NCBI GenBank assembly: GCA_900547095.1
Contig: URFG01000002.1
Location: 149,944 to 213,943, forward strand
Direction: 5' to 3'
Source of the DNA: an uncultured Oscillospiraceae bacterium
GTDB lineage: Bacteria > Bacillota > Clostridia > Oscillospirales > Acutalibacteraceae
Length of the DNA stretch: 64,000 bases
Below, piece after piece: positions 34,449-41,626 of the stretch. The stretch's first letter is position 1; each line of letters starts with the position of its first letter. Position numbers and translations under genes: made by a program. Under the pieces are notes generated by a model. That model was given only the letters and a program-made list of their open reading frames with translations. It was not told where the DNA came from and did not search any database.

Positions 34449-34946
34449 ATGGATACGTTTCTTGAGCAATTGGTTGAAATGAAAAGAGGAGGAAAATACT
34501 ATGCGCTTTTAGTCCTTTTATGGGCAGCGGCGATAGCCGTTTCAGTCCTTTTATTTCTGGTGTTACCGCCTTTAGCATTAGTAGGCGCCGCTCTGGCTTT
34601 TTACGGGGCATATTTTCTTTCTAAAATGCTTTTTGTGGAATATGAGTATATAATAACCAATGATTGCGCCGATATTGATAAAATCACAGGAAAAAGTTCA
34701 AGAAAAAGAGAATTAAGCTTTGAGCTTTCGGGAGTTGAGAGCATAGAAAAGTTCAATCCGCAGAAAAAATACGGTGCCGGATTTTCAAAAAAAGTAGTTG
34801 CCGCCGATTTTAACGATCCTAACGCGCTTGTTTTTATAATCAGAAAAGGCAATGAGAAAAATCTTCTTGTATTTGCACCTGACGACAGAATTAAAACCGC
34901 TATGAAAAAATTTATACCGAGAACCGTCAGCGGTTCCTTGCTTTAA
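34449..34946 (+). CDS. Small membrane protein, DUF6106-like
   Basis: A 165-residue protein: an N-terminal MDTFLEQLVEMKRGGK helix, two hydrophobic spans (about residues 20-60), then a soluble PH-like beta domain that begins VEYEYIITNDCADIDKI. This resembles the DUF6106 family of Clostridia as I remember it. I use the ATG at 34449 with AAGGAG 7 bases upstream; the frame begins 12 codons earlier. It is followed by nnrD after 5 bases. Function unknown. Confidence 0.75.
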   Translation: MDTFLEQLVEMKRGGKYYALLVLLWAAAIAVSVLLFLVLPPLALVGAALAFYGAYFLSKMLFVEYEYIITNDCADIDKITGKSSRKRELSFELSGVESIEKFNPQKKYGAGFSKKVVAADFNDPNALVFIIRKGNEKNLLVFAPDDRIKTAMKKFIPRTVSGSLL

Positions 34947-34951
34947 AAAAG

Positions 34952-35818
34952 ATGAATAGTAAAGAATATGCTTACGGTTTGTGTAAAATTACAAAAACCG
35001 TAAAAAGAGAAAAAGATTCCCATAAAGGAACTTTCGGCACAGTGCTTTCTATTTGCGGAAGTTACGGATTTTGCGGAGCCTCTGTGCTTTCGGCAAAAGC
35101 TGCTTTGAGATCGGGAGCGGGACTTATAAAAGCTTTTATCTGCGATAAAAATTATACCGCTTTTTGTTCTGCTTTAAGCGAAGCGGTCGTAATTCCTTGT
35201 AAAACGGGGGAAAGCGGTGAGCCTGTAATCAAAGAAAATTTGCTAATAAGAGAACTTGAAAATTGCAGCAGCGTGCTTTTCGGCTGCGGAACAGGGAAAT
35301 CCGATAATATTAAAAACAGCCTTAAAACCGTTCTTCAAAATTCTTCCTCTCCGATAATTCTTGACGCCGACGGAATAAATCTCTTATCTATGGATATAAA
35401 TATAATCAGGGAAATAAAAGCTCCTTTGATTATTACGCCTCATCCTAAAGAAATGTCAAGACTGACGAATCTAAGCGTGGAAGAAATTCAAAGCGACAGA
35501 ATAGGCAAAGCCCGCAGATTTGCTGAAGATTATAACTGCACTGTGGTACTTAAAGGCTGTAATACCGTAGTTGCACTGCCGGGCGGCGAAGTGTTTTTAA
35601 ACAAAACAGGAAACCCCGGTATGGCAACGGGCGGCAGCGGAGATGTGCTTGCGGGAATTATCGCTTCGCTTTCGGCGCAGGGATATTCTGAAAAAGACGC
35701 GGCTGTGACGGGCGTATATGTCCATTCCTTTGCTGCGGATATTGCGGCAAAAAAATATACCGAACGGTCGCTTTTGCCGTCGGATATTATTGAGGAGCTT
35801 AAAAATATTTCCTATTAA
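34952..35818 (+). CDS. nnrD: ADP-dependent NAD(P)H-hydrate dehydratase
   Basis: A 288-residue YjeF C-terminal-domain protein of the ribokinase fold. GTFGTVLSICGSYGFCGA near residue 26 and LRSGAGLI near 53 are the nucleotide site, ITPHPKEMSRL near 160 the substrate site, and GNPGMATGGSGDVLAGIIASL near 223 the ATP/ADP loop with catalytic Asp. It repairs the hydrated, damaged form of NADH and NADPH. The epimerase (YjeF N-terminal) domain is absent, so that step must be encoded elsewhere. The Shine-Dalgarno is weak and the gene may rely on coupling to the upstream one. Confidence 0.9.
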   Translation: MNSKEYAYGLCKITKTVKREKDSHKGTFGTVLSICGSYGFCGASVLSAKAALRSGAGLIKAFICDKNYTAFCSALSEAVVIPCKTGESGEPVIKENLLIRELENCSSVLFGCGTGKSDNIKNSLKTVLQNSSSPIILDADGINLLSMDINIIREIKAPLIITPHPKEMSRLTNLSVEEIQSDRIGKARRFAEDYNCTVVLKGCNTVVALPGGEVFLNKTGNPGMATGGSGDVLAGIIASLSAQGYSEKDAAVTGVYVHSFAADIAAKKYTERSLLPSDIIEELKNISY

Positions 35819-35836
35819 AAATTTAGGGGAGATTTT

Positions 35837-36319
35837 TTGAAAAAGCTTTTAATGCCTTTACTTGTTCTTTTTATTTTTTGCGGATGCTCTTCAAAGAATG
35901 CGAGCAACCCCAAGGTTTCGGGAATTGAATTTGACGCAAAGATCACCTATAATGACAATTCGTATGTCTGCTCGATAGAGCTTGAAAACTCGGGAGATAT
36001 GAAAGCCGAGGTTAAAAAACCGTCAAATCTTGCGGGACTCAAAGTTTTAAGAAAAGACGGAAAGACCACAGCCGAATATCTCGGTATTAAGCAGGAAATT
36101 GACGATCTGCCCGTAGACAATGCGGCGGATATCATTCTTAAATGCTATGAGTCTGTTACCGAAGGAGAAAAAGAGGGCAGCGACAATTTTACAAGCTCCG
36201 GCAAAATAGGTGATATTGAATATGTTTACACCTATTCGCCTTTAGGGCTTCCTATCTCGCTTTCGGTTCCCGATAAAAATTTAAAAGCCGAATTTTATAA
36301 CGTAACAGCAGAAAAATAA
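35837..36319 (+). CDS. Putative lipoprotein of unknown function
   Basis: A 160-residue secreted lipoprotein: KKLLMPLLVLFIFCGCSS gives a signal peptide with a cysteine lipobox (Cys at residue 17 or so). The mature part is beta-rich, with IEFDAKITYNDNSYVCSIEL and a later PLGLPISLSVPD, resembling small outer-leaflet lipoproteins of Clostridia. I do not recognise a family. The start is TTG at 35837 with a GGGGAGA 5 bases upstream. It is the last gene of the DUF6106-nnrD run. Confidence 0.65.
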   Translation: MKKLLMPLLVLFIFCGCSSKNASNPKVSGIEFDAKITYNDNSYVCSIELENSGDMKAEVKKPSNLAGLKVLRKDGKTTAEYLGIKQEIDDLPVDNAADIILKCYESVTEGEKEGSDNFTSSGKIGDIEYVYTYSPLGLPISLSVPDKNLKAEFYNVTAEK

Positions 36320-36346
36320 AAAATGCCGCATAAAACGGCATTTTTT
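36318..36346. terminator. Bidirectional terminator between two converging genes
   Basis: An 11-bp stem (36318-36328 with 36336-36346) with a 7-base loop and A/T runs on both sides. Confidence 0.9.
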
Positions 36347-36893
36347 ATTTAGTAATATTATTCACATATTCGGAAATTTCTTCGGTTTTCTTAATAGCTT
36401 CGCTTTCTTTGTTTTTTATCTCTTCTTTGGCAGTATTAAGCGAATTTGAAAGCTTGTCGATATTATCCGTAAATTCTTCGGTGGTTTTTATAAGATTTGA
36501 TTTAATACTGTCAAGAGTTTGATGAGCAGTATCGATAGAATTGAAATTCTTTTCAATTTCTTCTTTAACTGCCGCTAAGTTTTCTTCGCTTGATTTTATC
36601 ACGGAGCGGGCATTTGACTGAGCAACAAGATAAAGCTTTCCAATGTTTTTGGACATCTGATCGATCTGCGCTTTTTTATTTTCATAGCTTTCAAGCTGAG
36701 CTTTGATATTTTCTTTAGAATTTTCAAGCTCCGAAATTTTATTTTTAAGTTCGGAAATAGTATCGTTAAGATCTGAGATCTGTGATTTTAAATTCTTTTC
36801 TTCCGCCGCAAAATCTTTATGTGATTTTTCTATGTAAGAAAGAACATCTTCACAATTAAACCCGAAAAAAGATTTTCTGAATCCGATCGACAT
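36345..36893 (-). CDS. DivIVA-like coiled-coil protein
   Basis: A 182-residue protein. The N-terminal SIGFRKSFFGFNCEDVLSYI resembles the membrane-touching DivIVA domain. The rest is a long coiled coil of heptads (ISDLNDTISELKNKISELE) with no other domain, ending in lysine- and glutamate-rich helices. I use the ATG at 36893, with AAAGGG 9 bases upstream; an earlier ATG three codons upstream touches the site. Likely a pole- or septum-targeting scaffold, a guess from fold only. It is monocistronic. Confidence 0.7.
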   Translation of the reverse strand: MSIGFRKSFFGFNCEDVLSYIEKSHKDFAAEEKNLKSQISDLNDTISELKNKISELENSKENIKAQLESYENKKAQIDQMSKNIGKLYLVAQSNARSVIKSSEENLAAVKEEIEKNFNSIDTAHQTLDSIKSNLIKTTEEFTDNIDKLSNSLNTAKEEIKNKESEAIKKTEEISEYVNNITK

Positions 36894-36999
36894 TTTATTC
36901 ATCCCTTTATCTTTAATAATACTATTTTATATGCTTACGCTCTTTTTGTCAATAGATAAATTATTTTGTTAAATTTTTATTAAGTATTTTGAAAACTCA

Positions 37000-37027
37000 T
37001 TGACTTTATATGTTTTTTTGGTATAAT
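37000..37027 (+). promoter_or_regulatory. Promoter of pckG
   Basis: TTGACT, 16 bases, TATAAT, about 50 bases before the pckG start. The 172-base gap to the DivIVA-like gene also has to carry that gene's promoter, which I could not define. Confidence 0.8.
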
Positions 37028-37074
37028 GTATAAGGCAGAAATTTGGAAGATATTTCTTAAAAGGAGAAATTATT

Positions 37075-38859
37075 ATGACTGAAAACAAAACTGTTTTAAA
37101 GTGGCTTGAAGAAGTCAAAGAACTTGTTACGCCTGACAAAGTCGTTTGGATCGACGGCAGCGAGGAGCAGCTTGAAGCTATCCGCAAAGAAGCTGTTGAA
37201 TCGGGCGAGATGATAAAGCTCAATGAAGAAAAGCTTCCGGGCTGTTTTCTTCACAGAACCCGTCCTAACGATGTTGCGCGTGTAGAGGACAGAACCTTTA
37301 TTTGTTCAAGAAAAGAGGAAAATGCCGGCCCTACAAATAACTGGTGCGATCCTCAGGAAATGTATAAAAAGCTTTACAATATAGCAAGAGGTTCTTATAA
37401 AGGAAGAACAATGTATATCATTCCTTTCTCTATGGGACCGATCGGATCTCCTCTTGCAAAAGCAGGAATTGAAGTAACCGATTCTAAATATGTTGTTCTT
37501 AATATGGCTATTATGACAAGGGTAGGACAGAAAGTCCTCGATGTTTTAGGCGACTCTAACGACTGGGTAAGAGGTCTTCACGCTTCCTGCGATATCGATC
37601 CCGAAAAGCGTTATATATGCCAGTTCCCCGAGGATAATACAATTATTTCCGTTAACTCTGCTTACGGCGGTAACGTTCTTCTCGGTAAAAAATGCTTCGC
37701 TCTTCGTATAGCTTCTTATCAGGGCTGGAAAGAGGGTTGGATGGCTGAGCATATGCTTATTTTGGGTCTTCAGAATTCTAAGGGCGAAATTAAATATATT
37801 GCAGCTGCTTTCCCGTCTGCCTGCGGAAAGACCAACCTTGCAATGCTTATTCCGCCCGAGTATCTCCGCAAGAAAGGCTATAAGATCTGGACTGTCGGCG
37901 ATGATATTTCCTGGATGAAGATCGGAAAAGACGGAAGACTTTATGCTATCAATCCTGAGAACGGATTCTTCGGTGTGGCTCCCGGAACTAACGCTCACTC
38001 AAACTTCAATGCTCTTGAGAGCACCAAGAAGAACACTATTTTCACAAATGTTGCTCTTAACCTTGACGATAACACCGTTTGGTGGGAGGGGCTCAATAAA
38101 GATCTTCCTACAAACTGTATAGATTGGAAAGGCAATAAGTGGGACGCTTCTAAATTTGATAAGAAAGATAAGAGCACCTATGCCGCTCATCCGAACTCAA
38201 GATTTACCGCTCCCGCTAAAAACTGCCCCTGCATTTCCGATGAATTCGATAAGGGCGAGGGAGTTCCGATCTCCGCAATTATATTCGGCGGCCGCCGTGC
38301 TAAATGCGCTCCGCTCGTATATCAGTCAAAGAGCTGGGAGAATGGTGTGTTCATCGGTTCCGCTATGGCTTCAGAAACAACTGCTGCTGCGGCAGGCGCT
38401 GTCGGAGTAGTTCGCCGCGATCCTATGGCTATGCTTCCGTTCTGCGGATACAATATGGGCGACTATTTTGCTCACTGGCTTGAAATGGGCAAAAAGCTCG
38501 GTGATAAGGCTCCTAAGATATTCAATGTTAACTGGTTCAGAACTGACGATGAGGGCAACTTTGTATGGCCCGGATTCGGCGATAATATGAGAGTTCTTAA
38601 CTGGATAATTGATCGTTGCGAGGGCAATGTCGACGCTACCGAAACCGCTATCGGCTATATTCCGAAGCCCGAGGATATCGACCTTACCGATCTTGATATG
38701 GATATGGATACTTTAAAGAGCATTCTTAAGGTTGATAAAGATGTCTGGGAAAAAGAAGCAAGCGAAATCGAAGAGCATTACAAGAAATTCGGCGACAAGT
38801 TACCGAAAGAGCTTCGCAATCAGCTTGATACTCTTAAGAGCAATCTTGAAAAAATGTAA
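37075..38859 (+). CDS. pckG: Phosphoenolpyruvate carboxykinase, GTP-dependent
   Basis: A 594-residue enzyme. IPFSMGPIGSPLAKAGI near residue 121 and TRVGQKVLD near 148 bind substrate. The P-loop-like kinase-1a motif is FPSACGKTNLAML near 242 and the GTP-PEPCK signature GDDISWMK near 275 follows; FFGVAPGTNAHSN near 298 completes the site. All are typical of the GTP-type enzyme. It interconverts oxaloacetate and PEP and, in fermenters, often fixes CO2 in the PEP-to-oxaloacetate direction. AAAGGAG site; codon usage looks strongly biased, as for an abundant protein. Confidence 0.95.
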   Translation: MTENKTVLKWLEEVKELVTPDKVVWIDGSEEQLEAIRKEAVESGEMIKLNEEKLPGCFLHRTRPNDVARVEDRTFICSRKEENAGPTNNWCDPQEMYKKLYNIARGSYKGRTMYIIPFSMGPIGSPLAKAGIEVTDSKYVVLNMAIMTRVGQKVLDVLGDSNDWVRGLHASCDIDPEKRYICQFPEDNTIISVNSAYGGNVLLGKKCFALRIASYQGWKEGWMAEHMLILGLQNSKGEIKYIAAAFPSACGKTNLAMLIPPEYLRKKGYKIWTVGDDISWMKIGKDGRLYAINPENGFFGVAPGTNAHSNFNALESTKKNTIFTNVALNLDDNTVWWEGLNKDLPTNCIDWKGNKWDASKFDKKDKSTYAAHPNSRFTAPAKNCPCISDEFDKGEGVPISAIIFGGRRAKCAPLVYQSKSWENGVFIGSAMASETTAAAAGAVGVVRRDPMAMLPFCGYNMGDYFAHWLEMGKKLGDKAPKIFNVNWFRTDDEGNFVWPGFGDNMRVLNWIIDRCEGNVDATETAIGYIPKPEDIDLTDLDMDMDTLKSILKVDKDVWEKEASEIEEHYKKFGDKLPKELRNQLDTLKSNLEKM

Positions 38860-38878
38860 TTTTTCCTTTTAATAATTC

Positions 38879-38910
38879 GCGCCGCAGGCAAAAACCTGCG
38901 GCGCTTTTTT
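38879..38910 (+). terminator. Terminator of pckG
   Basis: A perfect 10-bp G+C-rich stem (38879-38888 with 38895-38904) precedes six T residues. Confidence 0.95.
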
Positions 38911-38911
38911 C

Positions 38912-38940
38912 TTGCAAAATTGAATGTTTTATTTTATAAT
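38912..38940 (+). promoter_or_regulatory. Promoter of the MocR-like gene
   Basis: TTGCAA, 17 bases, TATAAT, 35 bases before the gene, starting right after the pckG terminator. Confidence 0.75.
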
Positions 38941-38975
38941 CAATAAAAGAAGAGTGAAAGGGAATTTTTAATTAA

Positions 38976-40028
38976 ATGGATAAGCTGTATATTTCTGTTT
39001 ACGAAAAAATAAAAAATGAAATTATCGGCGGAATTTATAAATCAGGAGAAAAATTGCCGTCAAAAAGAGTTTGCGCGGAAAGAAACGGTGTAAGCGTTGT
39101 AACCGTAGAGCACGCATATGCTATGCTTGAAGAAGAGGGATATATCTCCGCTGTTACTCGAAGCGGCTATTTTTGCGCATATAATTCAAAGGAAATATAT
39201 TCAGGAGTAAAAGAAACAGAAAATATTAAAAACTTTTCATTACTTCCGGGAATTAAAGAAAATTTTCCCGAATCCGTATATTTAAAAGCAGTAAGAAAGG
39301 TAATAACGGAACAAAAATCTGAAATATTACAAAAATCCGAAAATTCAGGTCTTTTTATCCTGCGCTCGGCACTCTCAAAATATCTTATAAGATGCAGAGG
39401 GATAAAAGCGGATCCCGAAAGAATAATAATCGGCTCGGGTGCGCAGTCACTTTATCATATGATAATCTGCCTGCTTGGAAAAGACCGTATTTTTGCAATA
39501 GAAGATCCGTCTTATAAAAAAATAGAAAATGAGTATAAATCTCACGGAATAGAATATCGAAAATTAAAGCTTGAAAACGGCGGAATTAACTCAACCGAGC
39601 TTAAAAGTACCGACGCCGACATTCTTCATGTAACACCATATCGGTCATTCCCAAGCGGAATAACCGCAACTGCCGCCAAAAGAGCTGAATATCTCAAATG
39701 GGCAAATTTGCGAAACGGAATAATAATTGAAGATGATTACGGCTCTGAATTTTACAGATTCAGAAAGCCTTTTGAAACGCTGTATGAGTTAAGCTGCGGA
39801 AATGTGATATATCTTAATACCTTTTCAAAAACGATTTCTTCAGCTGTTAAAACAGGATATATAATTCTTCCGGAAAACTTTTATCCACTTTATGAAATCA
39901 ATAAAGAAATGATTTCCTGCACAGTTCCGACTCTCGATCAGCTTGTTTTGGCAGAGCTGCTTAATAATGGAAGTTTTGAAAGAAACCTTAACAGAATAAG
40001 AAGAAAAATAAGAAAAAATGAGATATAA
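38976..40028 (+). CDS. MocR/PdxR-type GntR regulator with truncated aminotransferase domain
   Basis: A 350-residue protein. Residues 1-70 are a GntR winged helix (EKIKNEIIGGIYKSGEKLPS, then VSVVTVEHAYAMLEEEGYI). The rest is a class I aminotransferase-fold domain with HVTPYRSFPSGIT near residue 214, EDDYGSEF near 247 and the PLP lysine in TFSKTISSAVKTGYI near 282. MocR proteins are usually about 460 residues or more; here the frame stops after RRKIRKNEI, at the start of the C-terminal small domain, and a terminator follows at once. I infer a deletion that removed some 80-110 residues, which may impair PLP sensing. No adjacent target gene is obvious. Confidence 0.75.
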   Translation: MDKLYISVYEKIKNEIIGGIYKSGEKLPSKRVCAERNGVSVVTVEHAYAMLEEEGYISAVTRSGYFCAYNSKEIYSGVKETENIKNFSLLPGIKENFPESVYLKAVRKVITEQKSEILQKSENSGLFILRSALSKYLIRCRGIKADPERIIIGSGAQSLYHMIICLLGKDRIFAIEDPSYKKIENEYKSHGIEYRKLKLENGGINSTELKSTDADILHVTPYRSFPSGITATAAKRAEYLKWANLRNGIIIEDDYGSEFYRFRKPFETLYELSCGNVIYLNTFSKTISSAVKTGYIILPENFYPLYEINKEMISCTVPTLDQLVLAELLNNGSFERNLNRIRRKIRKNEI

Positions 40029-40031
40029 GAG

Positions 40032-40067
40032 AAACAGCGAAAGTTCTAATTAGAACTTTCGCTGTTT
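40032..40067. terminator. Bidirectional terminator behind the truncated MocR gene
   Basis: A perfect 36-base palindrome (18-base arms meeting at 40049/40050). It ends the + strand gene with a T-run and can serve the lipoprotein gene on the minus strand. Confidence 0.85.
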
Positions 40068-40082
40068 TTGTTAATTATATTT

Positions 40083-40661
40083 TTAAGACCATTCAACACT
40101 TGTTTTATTATTAAAACTTGTTATAAAATCATTTATATCATTCAGACTGCATTCTTTGCCGTTGATACGGTAAGTTTGCAAAGAGTCATCGCGGTAAGCT
40201 TCTTCTATAATTTTATAGGTGTTTTTATCAAATTTTAATACGGCATACGAATTAATTCCGGCGCCGCTGCTTTGAATAAAGCTGCCGTCCTGCTTTAGAT
40301 CGATCATAGCCCGTTCTACAAATTCAAAAGAGTAAATTACTCCGTTATATTCATGGAATACGAGATATAGCCCGAAATCCGGCGAAGCATATAACACAAG
40401 CTCGTTTGCACCGTCGTTATCCAAATCAATTATTGCGTACTTTTCAGGCGTAATTTGCAGATCGGGATATTTTTCGGAGCGGTAATTTTTCAAATATACT
40501 GACTTTCCGCTTTCATCGGTAAAAGAAATTTTATTATTAAGAATGTCGGTCAATTCATATTTTGCGGTATTACTTTCTTTTACAGTACCCGTATTTTTTC
40601 CGCAGGCGCAAACTGAAAGCATAGTTATAATCAAAATCACAAATAAAGCTGTTTTTTTCAT
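40083..40661 (-). CDS. Putative lipoprotein with an Asp-rich calcium-loop-like motif
   Basis: A 192-residue lipoprotein: KKTALFVILIITMLSVCAC provides a signal peptide and lipobox (SVCAC). The mature part contains AIIDLDNDGANELVLYA near residue 82, similar to the short calcium-binding loops of FG-GAP or dockerin-like proteins, then a beta-rich C-terminus. It is otherwise unrecognised. The start is an ATG with GAGGAG 8 bases upstream; two codons earlier is a TTG that does not fit better. Confidence 0.65.
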   Translation of the reverse strand: MKKTALFVILIITMLSVCACGKNTGTVKESNTAKYELTDILNNKISFTDESGKSVYLKNYRSEKYPDLQITPEKYAIIDLDNDGANELVLYASPDFGLYLVFHEYNGVIYSFEFVERAMIDLKQDGSFIQSSGAGINSYAVLKFDKNTYKIIEEAYRDDSLQTYRINGKECSLNDINDFITSFNNKTSVEWS

Positions 40662-40776
40662 ATGCAAAACTCCTCAAAACTTTGTATTTTAATTATAGGT
40701 TATTTAATTCATTGAGTAAAGTTACAAAATAATTACAGTTTTACAACAAATAAGTAAAGTTTTAAGAATAAATTTA

Positions 40777-40808
40777 AAAAATCCTATCACAAATGTGATA
40801 GGATTTTT
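40777..40808 (-). terminator. Terminator of the tRNA-Arg gene
   Basis: A 14-bp stem (40777-40790 with 40795-40808) lies 5 bases beyond the tRNA 3' end on its strand and has a T-rich side. Confidence 0.9.
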
Positions 40809-40812
40809 GCTG

Positions 40813-40889
40813 TGGCGCGCTGAAAGGGACTCGAACCCCCGACCCTCTGCTTAGAAGGCAGATGCTCTATCCAGCTGAGCTATCAGCGC
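40813..40889 (-). tRNA. tRNA-Arg (anticodon UCU)
   Basis: On the minus strand the 77 bases fold into a cloverleaf: acceptor GCGCTGA with TCAGCGC, D-loop AGCTGGATA, anticodon loop CTTCTAA holding TCT on stem TCTGC/GCAGA, T-loop GTTCGAG, discriminator G and encoded CCA. It reads AGA and AGG Arg codons. It is a single tRNA with its own terminator, between a lipoprotein gene and trmO. Confidence 0.96.
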
Positions 40890-40950
40890 AAATTGCTTTT
40901 CGCAACGAATGTAATTATAACATAGGTTTATAAAATAATCAAGCAATTTA

Positions 40951-41625
40951 TTATATTTTTCTGAATTTTTTTACATAAGCTGTATTTTCTTTTACAAAAA
41001 ACGAAAAGTCATAATCTTCTATTATCAAAGAATAGTTTCTTTCGTCATTTTGGTAAGCAGGGCGGGGATCGTCGCTTATGCATTCTTTTAAAAGCTCTGT
41101 AATTTCAGCAGGGATTTTTTCCGATATTTCGGTTGGAATTTCCACATTTAATTTATGGTCTTTTTCATCGTCTGAAAATCCGCCTACAGCGTTAAAAACT
41201 GCGTCTGCATAGGGAATATATGGTTTTATATCATATATCGGCGAGCCGTCTAAAATATCAATTCCTTTTACATAAACCGCAATTCTGTTTTTTTCTTTTT
41301 TGATTTTTACAAGCCGTGCCACTGTGAGCCCCAAAGAGTTCGGTCTGAAAGGGGAGCGTGTGGCAAAAACGCCCATTCTTTTATTACCACCCAGCCTCGG
41401 CGGTCTTACAGTCGGCGAATAATTTTCCTTATGTGCCTTATTAAAATCAAATATTATCCAGATATGCGAAAATTCTTCGAGTCCCGAAAAAGCATTAATA
41501 TCGGAAAACTCAGGGTAAAAAAGAATTTTACCCTGAGCAGACTTTGCTCTTCCGCTTTGCCTTGGAATGCCGAATTTTTCTTTAAATGGGGTTAAAATTT
41601 CCCCGATAGGTTTTATTTCCGCCAT
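40951..41625 (-). CDS. trmO: tRNA (N6-threonylcarbamoyladenosine)-methyltransferase TrmO
   Basis: A 224-residue TsaA/TrmO-family protein. GIPRQSGRAKSAQGKI near residue 19, FSHIWIIFDFN near 51, PPRLGGNKRMGVFATRSPFRPNSLGL near 74 and DILDGSPIYDIKPY near 123 are the family signatures. It methylates t6A37 in tRNAs reading ACY, using SAM. It starts close behind the P-type ATPase, whose gene ends just 1 base upstream of its ATG in transcription order, and forms an operon with it. Confidence 0.9.
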   Translation of the reverse strand: MAEIKPIGEILTPFKEKFGIPRQSGRAKSAQGKILFYPEFSDINAFSGLEEFSHIWIIFDFNKAHKENYSPTVRPPRLGGNKRMGVFATRSPFRPNSLGLTVARLVKIKKEKNRIAVYVKGIDILDGSPIYDIKPYIPYADAVFNAVGGFSDDEKDHKLNVEIPTEISEKIPAEITELLKECISDDPRPAYQNDERNYSLIIEDYDFSFFVKENTAYVKKFRKI

Positions 41626-41626
41626 A

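Noticed and set aside
37546..37998. 150-residue minus-strand frame opposite pckG
   Set aside because: Shadow of the pckG coding strand.
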